This document shows, one piece after another, positions 38,292-50,005 of a stretch of 64,000 bases of DNA; position 1 is the stretch's first letter, and each line of letters starts with the position of its first letter. The DNA is from Pratylenchus scribneri (taxonomy: Eukaryota; Nematoda; Chromadorea; Rhabditida; Pratylenchidae): assembly GCA_030063045.1 (NCBI GenBank), contig JAQSEB010000023.1, forward strand, positions 3,286,001 through 3,350,000, written 5' to 3'. Both the position numbers and the translations under genes were made by a program. The notes under the pieces were generated by a model. It was not told the DNA's origin. It saw nothing but the letters and a program-made list of their open reading frames with translations, and ran no database searches.

Positions 38292-39269
38292 TGTGTTTGT
38301 TGCTTTATTTGTGCGAATGAATGAATCACCAATTCTCTAGAGTATGTGTATAAGCTTGTTGAGGTCTCTAAATCTATGGGAACGCTATAATATTATGATT
38401 TTAAGAAGCTATAAGTAATAAATCCGGAGTAGAAGTAGAACTCGAAATTAAAAAAATTAATAGTACGCGGATTTATTTTTGGGAAAATTCTGTTCAGCTG
38501 AGGGTGAGGAAGGGCTATTATGTAGTTATTTTAAAATTCATCCGCCTTTGCCATTATAATAGCTAATCGATAGTAGTTAGAAAGTAGCCGAGCTCCAAAT
38601 ATTGCCACTTGTTGAAGATGCTAATTTGTAAATTGTAACTGCCTCAAGATTGACTTAAAACTTGAAAAACTTTTTTTTATCATACCTCTCCTCCTCCTCA
38701 ATCAGTCTTCACCATTTTCGTGAGATTTATTCGATTTGCTCTTTCTGTATTGCAGATTATTGACGTGTGGGATGCGAACAAAATGAAGCTGGATTGGAAA
38801 ATGTGGCGGGGAGAAATGGGGAATAAATAGGGGCAAAATGTGTGGATAGAATGGAATGGATGGAATTGTGGCTAATCGATTTTGTAGTTGTAGAGGTTGG
38901 GGCTTCTCAGCCCAGTCTTTTAGTCCGGTCCACCTATATACATAGCAAGTTGTAGCACCTCACTATTACTACTACGCCTTTGCTCGGACTAGACTAATTC
39001 CCCTCATGTCATGACTGCTACTGGCTGGCTAGCCTAGCGCCCTAGCCTTTATTATCCATCGATTCATATGAAAAGAAATTCGTCTTGAAATACTTTAATT
39101 AAAATTATGCATGAATAGATACGGAAAAAATGGAAGTAGCACAATAAGACTCAAAAACATGATTGATTGATTGATATATTCTCAAATCCATAGCAAAAAA
39201 TATAGCATTATAAATAAGAATAAAATTTTGGGTTGATTTGGCATGTTCTTCTTCTGTTGCTGGCGATAT
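38292..39269. other. hrpa-1 upstream region, no gene seen
   Basis: About 1 kb between the hrpa-1 start and the arl-1 stop. A locally GC-richer patch at about 38880-39060 (including GGCTGGCTAGCCTAGCGCCC) is the only notable part. No RNA gene is recognisable. Confidence 0.4.
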
Positions 39270-40132
<863 letters not shown>

Positions 40133-40186
40133 TTTCGTTTGTCAATTAATTTAGATGATAAATAAATGGAATATTTCGGCTTTTAT

Positions 40187-40197
40187 CTAGAAAAAAT
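40187..40197 (-). promoter_or_regulatory. candidate trans-splice acceptor for arl-1
   Basis: Pyrimidine-rich TTTTTTCTAG on minus between the TCF25 stop and the arl-1 ATG, with no coding sequence of arl-1 upstream. In nematode operons such sites accept a spliced leader on downstream genes. Confidence 0.5.
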
Positions 40198-40615
40198 AAT
40201 ACTAAATTGTTTTTTATTTTGATAAAATCGTTTTCATTTCAATTTGGATGAATATGAAAATTTTCCATTTTCCACGTCATGCGCAACAACGTTTTTCCCA
40301 AAAAAAATCGATGGCGGTCTATTTAGTCCTTTTTGATTCAATTTCAATTAAATGATTCGATAAATTATTTCGGATTTGCATATCCAAAAATTTCGCTCAA
40401 AAAAAAATAATAAATAAAAAAATTTATACAATTTTATTTTATATAGGATTGACTTAAATTCTAATAAATTAAATGAATCAGACACAAATTTTAACTCGTA
40501 ATAAGGGATGTGGATATCTGGATATGGATGGAAAGTAAAATTAGGCAAACAATATACAGTGAAATTGCCAAGGAATTATTTTTTACATAACTCGGCATTA
40601 TTCGTAAATTCATCA

Positions 40616-43281
40616 TCAATCTGTTTGGACCGCCGCATTTCGATTCAGGAAATATTCGCAAATATTTTGGTAGAATGATAAAATTAAATTCTATAAAAAA
40701 CAAAATTTTATTTATTAATAATTATTGTCAAATTGGTTTTTTTACCTGAATCATTTGAGGCATTAATGAATGCAAAAATGAAATGAAAAGGTTTCGTCTC
40801 CCTCCCACATTTGGTGAATTATCTTCTCTGTAATTTCGTTTTCCAAGTCGTGAATGTAAATTGGAATTTTCGCCATCAATTTCATCTACCGGTGAATATT
40901 CTTGACTCCCATTTCTATGAAAAAATGTTTTAATTTAAATGATTTATTTTTAATTATACTTTGGAGGAAATGGATCGGTCACTGGGAATTGTCCCAAATC
41001 CAATTTGGCGTCCTCCGATAATGTTTCATTAATCGGAATTCCATGCAAATAACAATGACGCGCAACATTTTCCGGAAATCCAACAAATATTAATTTTCTC
41101 CTATAAAATTATTTTTAATATTTTTCAAAAAAAAATTTGCTCTACTTTTTTGCCCATTCATCCATTTCGGCTTTTCTCGCATTCAATTTGGGTAAAAGTC
41201 GATGAGTGGCAATTTCCAGCCAATTCAATGTACCAGGTTCTCGCCAAAATTCCCCGGAATGATGCAAATAAATTCGAACCAATTGAAGCAAACTTTCCGT
41301 TTCACTGAAAAAAATCATTTTTAAATAATTTTTTATTGGATTTACCGATAAGAGGCCAAAGTATTCAAATAATAATTTTTGTCAATTTTTGAGTCCGCCT
41401 GAATTTGTAAATAATCCAAAATTTGACAAAGCATAAATGGAAATCGAATCAAAGTTTCTTCGAGCTGAAAAAATTAATTTAAAATTTGGAAAGAATTTTT
41501 AATTTACTTGTTTTTCTGCTTCATCATCTTGACCGATCATTCGAAGCATTAGAATAAATGTGAATCGAAAATTGGGCATTAAATCCAGTCTTTTTTGATT
41601 GGCAAATTTTTCATAAAAATCCAATAAAAAATTTGGACATCGAGCACTAAAATAATAATTAAAAATTGAAGAAATAATTTAATTTACCGAAAAGCCAATG
41701 AATCAATTAAAAGTAAAATTGCCATTGGATCATTGTCCGGATCCTTGGAAAATATTAATTTTGCAAATTCCAAAGCAGCCCTCCATCGACCAGCCTCCAT
41801 TTTAATTAGCATTTGACGGTGAAGAAGTAAGAAAAATGTTCGGTTTTCACGGATTGAATAATCCTGAATTAATTAAATTTATTTAAATGTTTGGATTTTT
41901 TACCAATCGATGATTTGAGGACAACGGCTGAAAAGTTGGATGGGCGGCAAAAAATTCACAAGCAAAAATTCCACGCTCTTCAAAAAATTAAATTATATTA
42001 ATTTTTGCATTAAATTAAAATTAACCAATAAAATCTCGATGTTGATCGCCGCCTTGCTTTTTGAAGACGTCAGCCATCAATAAAAGACTGTCCAGATGAT
42101 GTGGATTTTGTTGCCGTAGAATGTCGGACTAAATTTTTAATATTGTTGGAATTATTTTGATTAAATTCAAATTTTTGAGGATATCAATTAAATTTTAAAA
42201 AAAATACAAAAATAATTTGGTAGTTGTGAAGTCGATAAGAATGCCAAAATTGTTGTTGCTGTCGTTGATAGGATTCTTTATGCCAAAAACGAAACCATTT
42301 GACCGGACCATTCACTTCGTCCACAATCATTTGAAATCCTTTAAAAATATTTTTTTAAAATGTTTTCTATTTATCCCATACCCAAATGCCTTGCTTCTGG
42401 CCAATTTCGGCGATGTTTAACAATTTTTCCCATTGGATTTATTTTTATAGTGGGATTTTGCTGTAAATTTGACCCTTCTTGTACCATTTCTAATTGGTCC
42501 AAAAGAATTGAGGAATCTATGGCCAAAAGTTGGTCCAAATCATTTGATAAATCGCCGCATTCTTCCAATTCATTCAATTTTTCTAATTTTCATAAAATTA
42601 AAAAAAAACATTTCCCAACCATTTTGCATTTTTCTGGAATATTCATTCCTTTGTTTCTTCTTTTTCACTTCCTTTTTTCTGTCCAATTCAAGAACAAATT
42701 CTTCCAAATCCCGTTCATCCGTCCGCCCTTTTAAATCCCCATCCTTTTTCTTCTTTGTTTTCTTTTTCCATTTTCTGTTTCTGTTCATTTCAATTCCATA
42801 TTTCGTTCCTAAAAATGAATTTTTTAACTATAAATTTCATTTTTTTTTTTACATTTTTAAAAGGTTTATGATTGTAAGTCAAAAATACCAAAAATGGACC
42901 TAATATATTCAGCAAGAATTACTTAAAATATTTTGGAAATTTTGTGAAATTATTCATTAAATTTCAGATCATTTTCTTACCTTTTCGCTCACCAGCCAAT
43001 CCTTCTATATTTCCTTCTTCCGCTTCATCCTCTGCTTCGGTCGATGTATCGGATTCAATCATTGGAGAACTGCTTCGCTCCTTTTTCATCAGCGAATCAT
43101 CTGCCAAAAGTGCGGCAAATTTTGAAGGACGAGGGCTAAAATTATTAAAATTTAAAAATTTATTTATTCAATTTTACTTCAATTCGATTTCATCTTCATC
43201 TTCTTCATCAAAAACTTCATCATTCATTTCGTCGATGGAATAATCAACGGATGTATATAAATTTTCACTTTCTTTGGACAT
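40616..43281 (-). CDS. TCF25: TCF25/NULP1 (Rqc1), ribosome quality-control factor
   Basis: Orthologue of transcription factor 25/Rqc1, a component of the ribosome-associated quality-control complex. Start MSKESENLYTSVDYSIDEMN at 43281, with TTCTAG directly before the ATG. An acidic N-terminus (DEEDEDEIELN) and a strongly basic tract (NRKWKKKTKKKKDG) precede the conserved TCF25 domain: VKHRRNWPEARHLGM, FQMIVDEVNGPVKWFRFWHK, SDILRQQNPHHLDSLLLMAD, EFFAAHPTFQPL, NRTFFLLLHRQMLIKMEAGR, WRAALEFAKLIFSKDP, DNDPMAILLLIDSLAFRA, NFRFTFILMLRMIGQDDEAE, GHCYLHGIP-like ARHCYLHGIPINE. About 13 short introns. The final exon, after a GTAAAAAAA donor, ends NRNAAVQTD at 40616. Confidence 0.88.
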
Positions 43282-43292
43282 CTAGAATAATT
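43282..43292 (-). promoter_or_regulatory. candidate trans-splice acceptor abutting the TCF25 start codon
   Basis: On minus, AATTATTCTAG is followed immediately by ATG. With only about 216 bp to the IBA57 stop and no space for an upstream exon, a spliced leader joined right at the start codon is the simplest reading. Confidence 0.55.
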
Positions 43293-43497
43293 GTTTAAAA
43301 ATTTTATTTCATTAAAAAGATAATTCGATAAAAAACGATTTGCTTCATATATGCAATTATTCATAAATAATTAAAATTTTATCAAAAAAAGGCACGAAAT
43401 GTTGAGAAATGGGACAATGAGAATCAAAAATTGTGTTTTTGAGCCATTATCAAATATAAATAAAATGACTATTAATTTTAAAATCACTTCTATTCAT

Positions 43498-44811
43498 TCA
43501 AATTTCGGTTGTCGTCGGATTCCCTTGTTGATCAATTTTTGGCCACCATTTTGGTTTTCGCACCTCCACTCCTCTTCCTTTTCCATCAAATAATTTAATT
43601 GTCGTTTTGGATGGGATTGCTTGGACAGAAGCAAGACAAAGACCGCATTCGCCATACGAAGAGATCAGCTGAAAATTTAAAAATTGTTTAAAATTATAAT
43701 TAAATAAATCCAAACTTTGCCTTGACGTTTGCCTTTTTCATCCCGTAAAATTAAATCATTGACTTTGTTTTCCTTTTCCTCTGTCAATTCGGTTGGACAC
43801 AATTTAGCTGGAGCAGTTTTTGGATCAATCCAACGGAAAGGCATCAGTCTTCGACGAATCACGCCCAAATGAAATGTTCGCGCCACCAATTCTTGACCAA
43901 TGTAGCAACCTAAAGTCTAATCCTTATATGATTCGGGGCAATGCTCATCAAGATGACAGTTTTAGGAGGATTAATTCAATCAATAAGAATTATCCCGGAT
44001 TATACCTTCCCAATTTCCCCATCTATATAAATGACAATTTTCCTTAAAAAAAGCTCACTTTCATTCATAAATTCTATTCTTCCATTTTATTAATTTGAAT
44101 AAAAATATTATTTTAATCATTATCCTATCCTAAGCACCGATGCCGAACATATTTATATTAATTTTCTTCAAACCTTTCTCGAAACTGATTCCATTCATCA
44201 AATCGCCATTCATATTCAATGGTATTTGTTGGTTCATTTCGGATCCTTCGGCTATTCCCCAATCAAATCGATGACGTAAATAATCTAATTGCATTTGTTC
44301 ATCATCTCTTTTCTCCTCTATTTTGCATTCATTAATTGAACGAAAGCCAAAGCCAGGTACTCTAGGATCCGCTTGCCAATTATTTGAAGAAGAATTGGGA
44401 TCCTAATTTAAAAATTAAAAATAACTAGTTTAAATAATCTCTCTTACCAAGCAAAAATATACATTTGTTTCTGGCAATGGCTCTATTTCAATTGGTTTTC
44501 GTAGTCTGTACAATTTGAGTGCTTTTTGCAGAGCATCAATCTGGGTTGAATCCGTTTCTAGTAAAAATGTCTCTTCTGAATCCATTTTCCGCCAAATTAG
44601 CATATCGGCTAGAATTCTGCCTTTCACATTTAGAAGAAAAGTGTAGATTAATTTTGCTCGGTCCAAAGATCTGTAAGAATTTTTTATAAACTTAATTTAA
44701 ATACTTTACTTACTCCAAATCCTTCGTAACAAGTCCTTGTAAAAATTGTTTTGATCCCTTGCCTTTGATGAGTAATAAACTGCGAAAATTTAATCGAATT
44801 GGACCGAACAT
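43498..44811 (-). CDS. IBA57: IBA57, mitochondrial Fe-S cluster assembly factor
   Basis: GcvT/YgfZ-like folate-binding protein needed for mitochondrial [4Fe-4S] assembly with ISCA1/2. Start 44811 ([19 protein letters not shown]). Family motifs: [82 protein letters not shown] joined to [19 protein letters not shown]. The KGCYxGQE signature with its cysteine is intact. The C-terminus ([22 protein letters not shown]) ends at 43498-43500. About four introns; the one just before GCYIG is about 265 nt. First gene of the operon-like set and divergent from CASC3. Confidence 0.92.
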
Positions 44812-44955
44812 AATTTCTGTTTTTTGGATTAATTTTTAAAAAATGCACGTCCATGTACACCCCAAAATCCCTATAATAATATAGGTATCCAAGAAAAAAT
44901 TTTGTATTGAAATTTTTTTTATTAAATTTTTCCTGTAGAGATTTCGGGTTTTTTT

Positions 44956-45194
44956 TAGAGACCGGCACCGGACCGGATTTTTGCCGGATCCGGCCAATTT
45001 TGCCAGAATCCGGAATCCGGGGAAAAAATTTTATAACTGGATCCGGTCCGGAATCCGGCACATTTTATGAGATTTTTAAAAAATCCGGCCAAATCCGGAG
45101 CTTTTTTGCTTGATCCGGCCCAAATTTACCCAATCCGAAATCCGGTCCGGAATCCGGTCCGGAATCCCGCAGATGACATTTTGCCGGTCTCTAG
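44956..45194. mobile_element. palindromic MITE with TAGAGACCGGCA ends and CCGGATCCGG interior
   Basis: Terminal inverted repeats TAGAGACCGGCA (44956) and TGCCGGTCTCTA (to about 45193). The interior is a GC-rich series of CCGGATCCGG, GGTCCGGAATCCGG and GGCCAAATCCGG steps, unlike the surrounding AT-rich DNA and highly self-complementary. T-rich sequence lies on both sides. It lies in the divergent promoter between IBA57 and CASC3. Confidence 0.7.
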
Positions 45195-45407
45195 TTTTTT
45201 TTCGATAAATTTATCGAATTTTCGCACCATGGTTTTTTAAAAATTTTTATTCAGTCATGAAATATTTTATTTCGCATGATTCGTAAAATTCATATTCGTG
45301 TAAAATACATTTTTTACATATTTTCTATCAATCAATCAATATCTTGATAAAATATTTTTTAGCAAAACATAATCAAATCAAATACTTCCAAAGTTCCAAT
45401 TCAATCC

Positions 45408-48400
45408 ATGTCCGATCCACCACCACCCGATCCACAAACGTCCGTTGAAGCAAAGGAACAGGAACAACAACATCCGGCAGAGCCGACTAACCCATCTCAG
45501 ACTGAACCGAAAGAAGAACAGCAACAAGTTGTTAAGAATACTCCAAGTCCTCCGAAATCACCATCGGAAGAGGATGGCAGCTCATTTCACAGTGCGGAAG
45601 AGGATGATACGACCATAAATGTTCAAGAACACAATCAAAACGAAGAAGATACCAAAATGAATGAAGAAACATCCAATGATGTGATAGAACCAAACCAAGA
45701 AGGAAAATCAATTGTTGAGGATAAATCGGATGTGATGGTCGATGTAGCAGGTTAAGAAATTTCCTAAATTGTTGAAATCATACTAAAATTATAGAATCAA
45801 ATACCATCCTCGAGCCAAAACAAAATCCAGTTGAAAATATCAATGAGAAAGTGGAAGCACTTACTATCAAAAATGAATCTGCTGTTGACGATTCCAAAGT
45901 TAGTGATGAGACCACCAAATTGGATGAAATCCCACTCTTCACAAATGAGGTTTTATTTTGGATTTAGCTTTGAAAAATATTTACCATAAATAGGATTCAA
46001 AAATGGAAGAAGACCACCAAAAACAAGAGCAAATATTGGCCACTGGAAATGACCAAAAGCAAGATGAGGTCGAGGAAGAAGAAGAAGAAGAGGATAAACC
46101 CCGGAAGAAACGAATCGATGAAGAAGCAGCAGCAGATGAAGAAAATAATTTGGAAGATGAGGAAGAAGGAAACGACGAACATGATGAAGCAGAAGGAGAC
46201 GAGGAAAAGAAGTCAGGGGCGGAAGAACAATTAGACGATGATGAGATCAAGGACAGTCCGGCGTATATTCCAAAACAAGGTAAATAGTCTTATTCTTATG
46301 AAGAATCGGAAATATGGGGCTTGGGAGATTCAAAATTATATAAAAATATTAATATTTATTTAATTCAGGTCGTTTTTATATGCACGATGATGCACGTTCA
46401 GTTCCCTCAGCAGGCCATAAAATGTTTTCTTACAATGAAGACGAAGAACAAATTGGGGAAGGAGAAGAGAGCGATGATGAGAATGTCAACGATGAGAAGA
46501 ACAAAAATAATGAGAAGGCAGAAATTGAGAAGCAAGAACCACAACAAGAAATACCAAAAACAAGAGCTGATCGGGTGGATCGTTGGAGCCGAGATTTGTA
46601 CAATGAGAAGGATCAAGCGCCCAAAAGTCGCGATTATTTGGTTTGTCTGATAATTTTATAGCGATTTATATGCTATATGCTTCATAAATTTCTTACTTTT
46701 TATTAAAGATCAAACGATATGGGAGAGATATCCGCAAAAATGAAGAGGAAGAAGAAGAAACGGGGCAAAACAATCAACCCCTCCAACAAGGAGGAGACGG
46801 CAGAATGCGCGGAGGGCAAAGAGGAGGTCGAGGCGGAAGAGGTGGTCCTCAACAAAGTGGTCAAAATCGAAGGCAACAACCACAAAATTCTGATGAAAAA
46901 ACACCGCCACCTCCACATGTAAATTATATTTAAATAAATTTGTAATTTAATTTTATCATTTTCAGACAAGTAACAACAATAATAGTTTGGCCCAACGAAG
47001 ATCGATAAATCCACGTGGTCGTGCTTACGGACTGAATGGCCGTGTTGTGGTCAATCGACAGCAGCGACCACCACCACCACCATCAAGCAATGTAAATTTT
47101 TGACCAAAAATTAAAGGAATTTATCATCATCGACCATCAAAATTTCAGCGCGACTCTCAATCAAATTCTAAAACGCCTCAACGACAAGGCCGTTTTCAAC
47201 CGAATGAACGCAACAATGAAAATAAATGGAATTCATCAGCAGTCGAAAATGCCACCAGTGGCGGTTGGGACAATGAAAATGAGAATCAAGATGCCGGTGG
47301 AGGATGGGAGAATGACAATCAAGGAGGAGGAGGATGGGACAACATTGAAACTTCGCCAATTCGTCGCCCAAATCAATCCAATTCAAACCAACGCAATGAA
47401 ACCACTGGAAATAATTATAGAAATGTTCCACCATCACAGGTTATTTTAATTGATATTCATAATTTAAAAAACTATTAAAAACGAATAATGAAAAAGAAAT
47501 GATTTAACAAAATAAATTACCAGAATTTAATCAACATAATATTTCTCAGAACTATGGAACACGGAATAATTACAACAATGAAAATGGACGTAGAGGACCG
47601 CCGCCTCCTCCATTGATGAGTAAAAATGTCGGCGGAAGAGATGTAATCGGGCACTCATCGGATAATCGAGGACCACCACCACAACAGCAATTTCGCCGTA
47701 ACATTGGATAATATTATTGGAATAATTATCACAAATTTAGATTCCAATCAACGTTCATCGGGCGGTGGTCGTCCAACCGCCTCTGACTTCTTCGACGATA
47801 AACAACAACGCACCGGTTCGGAAACAGGCCGAATGGGATTTGGTCATCCTCATCATACACAACAAGCACCGCCTGAACGCGAAGGACGATTTGCGACTCA
47901 ATCTGGGAATATGGATAATAGAAGTGGAATGGGAAGAGGTGGGAATTCCGGTGGAGGTCGCGGGGGCAGAGGAGGCAGCGGATATCCATCACAGCAAGTT
48001 CAACGAGAAGGACGATTTTCGGGCAATTCAACACAACCGCAACAGCCAATGAGAGATGCTGGAACCGGAGGAGGCAGAGGAAGCTCCGGATTTGGGGTAA
48101 ATATAAAAATGAATAAATTATATGTAAAATAATATTTTGAAAATTTTTAGGGTGGAAGCCGACGTGGCGGAGGCAGTGGATTCGTGGTATTATTACAAAT
48201 TATTTAATGCATTTTAAAAATCATATTAAAGAGTGAAAGTCAACGTGACGGTAGCGGCAATCTCAGCTCATATCAGCAAGGAGGGCCAACGCGTCGCCGT
48301 TCGCCACAATCATCAATGGGCGGAGGAGGATATCGGAGCGGAGATGGTGGCCGTGGACCCGCCCCACAACAACAGCAAAATGACTATCCTCATCCAAGGC

Positions 48401-48549
48401 AGCCAACGGATCCGGTAATACCCAAAAAAAACCATTTAAATTTATTCATATTTGAATAGGTCTATTTCAATGTGGATCATCAGCGTTCTGGGTATCCGCC
48501 ACCTCAACAACGAGAACGCCGACAATTGCCAATTGCACCACCGCATTAA
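45408..48549 (+). CDS. CASC3: CASC3/Barentsz (MLN51), exon-junction-complex core protein
   Basis: EJC component that clamps eIF4A3 on spliced mRNA. Start 45408 (MSDPPPPDPQTSVEAKEQEQ). An acidic N-terminus (long Glu/Asp runs about 46060-46240) leads into the SELOR/Btz module: DSPAYIPKQGRFYMHDDAR, RADRVDRWSRDLYNEKDQAP, KSRDYL joined to IKRYGRDIRKNEEE. An RGG tract (MRGGQRGGRGGRGG) and long Gly/Asn/Pro/Gln-rich exons with repeated NxxGGGWDN and EREGRF motifs follow. The last exon begins VYFNVDHQRSGYPPPQQRER and ends PIAPPH at 48549. About ten introns. Convergent with the small basic gene at 48966-49713. Confidence 0.88.
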
Positions 48550-48965
48550 ATGGAGGAACAATTATGGAAGTGGATTTGTGATGAAGTAAAATGAAAGATG
48601 AATATTATTAATTCGCATTAGTCTAGGTTCAAAACTAACTTTTAATCTATGTATTTCTTTAATCTATTTCTCTAATTTTTTATTATTAATTATTCTAAAT
48701 TTTTTTATTCGAATTAAACTACGTAATTCGCATCTTTCTTTGTTTTGTTTTTCTAATAAAAATACATTTAATCTAAAATACTCTTCCTCCCTTTTTTCTT
48801 TTATTAATCTATAAACTTGCTGTTAAAACTTATTTTCCAATTCTTTATAAAATATATTTTTGTTTATTCATCAAATTTTCTGCGTATAAAATTTCAAAAA
48901 GTCGCAAATCGAATAACAAAGAATAAAAGGGGATTTATGGGGGTCGGCTTATTATTCGTTTATTC

Positions 48966-49713
48966 TTATTTCTTCCGCATTTCTTGTTGTTCTTTTTTCC
49001 ATTTTCCACCGGTACCCTTCTTCAAAATGCCACTCCGATTTTGGCGTTTTCTTGCCTTCAATTTCATCACTTTTCCTCCTCCCTGAATTCCCCGCAATAA
49101 TTTGTCCAATGAACTGGTCGTCGATTCAATTTCTTCCTTCCTCAGTTTCGCCTCCAATCTTTCTCGCTTTAATTGTTTGTAATTCACGGCTTTCTTGCGA
49201 GCTGGTTTTGCACCCAATTTCATGAGAAGTTGTTGTTCGGCACTGATTCGGTCGGCTTGATCGCCCAAATTGGTGGCCACAAAACGTTCAATCTTAACAA
49301 AATGATGAGATTATTCACTTCATTTTTTGATAACCTCGAATGTAACACGTTTCAATGAATGTTCTTTTTTGGTATTAGCATTGGTGGCCGGTTGCTTCTT
49401 CAAAATCCCCACTGGTGGAATTTCTTCACTTGGGGCATTTTCTTCGAATTTTACAATTATTTCCGGCTCATCATCGGCCAATTTTGCACTGAATTTTATT
49501 TGATTATTTAATTAAAACATTGCCTAACCTATTGTCTATTTTGGTATCCAATTGGCTGAATTCGGTTGCCACATGTTTGAGCATTTCATCCGTATGCCTA
49601 CTCTTCTCAAAATTTTCCACCAAAGTGCGCAATGATGGCGTTGGACCGGCGGCGAAGAATAATTCATCTTCGTCGACACATCCCCAATCCTCTTCCGGAG
49701 TGCAAATATCCAT
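48966..49713 (-). CDS. uncharacterised basic protein with RVTF motif
   Basis: Three-exon gene, about 220 residues, no signal peptide or TM. The N-terminus is acidic with MDICTPEEDWGCVDEDELFF; the middle contains PPVGILKKQP and HSLKRVTFE, the latter fitting the RVxF docking motif for protein phosphatase 1. The C-terminal half is highly basic and helical (KPARKKAVNYKQLKRERLEA, KLLRGIQGGGKVMKLKARKR) and ends KKEQQEMRKK. Composition suggests a nuclear/nucleolar protein; a weak resemblance to the C1orf131-type (DUF4602) VNYKxxK pattern is noted but unproven. It starts 292 bp after the hsf-1 stop, with a TTCATTATAG acceptor at 49728-49729. Confidence 0.75.
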
Positions 49714-49727
49714 TTTTGGAAATTATT

Positions 49728-49738
49728 CTATAATGAAA
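49728..49738 (-). promoter_or_regulatory. candidate trans-splice acceptor downstream of hsf-1
   Basis: TTTTCATTATAG on minus, 15 bp before the ATG of the small basic gene and within 293 bp of the hsf-1 stop. Consistent with an hsf-1-led operon. Confidence 0.4.
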
Positions 49739-50005
49739 AATCATTTCACAATGTTTAAAAAATATAATATGAATTACATAAATCATAGTTTAATTATAAA
49801 TTTATATGGAAATTACTAAATTTATTTGTTAAAATTTAATATTATTAATTATATATGAATGTAAAATTAAAAATAAATTCATCGAACAAAAAAGGATGTA
49901 AAATTATGTTCCATAATTCAAATATCACCAAAAAGTGTGTTTTATTAAATTCAAAATTCATCATTTCCATTTCCATTAATCATCCGTTCATTTTCCTCTC
50001 TCCCA

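Noticed and set aside
45981..46250. Ser-rich minus-strand open frame opposite the CASC3 acidic region (and similar ones opposite tfg-1, hrpa-1 and CASC3 exons).
   Set aside because: Antisense shadows of Glu/Asp-, Gln- and Gly-rich coding exons.
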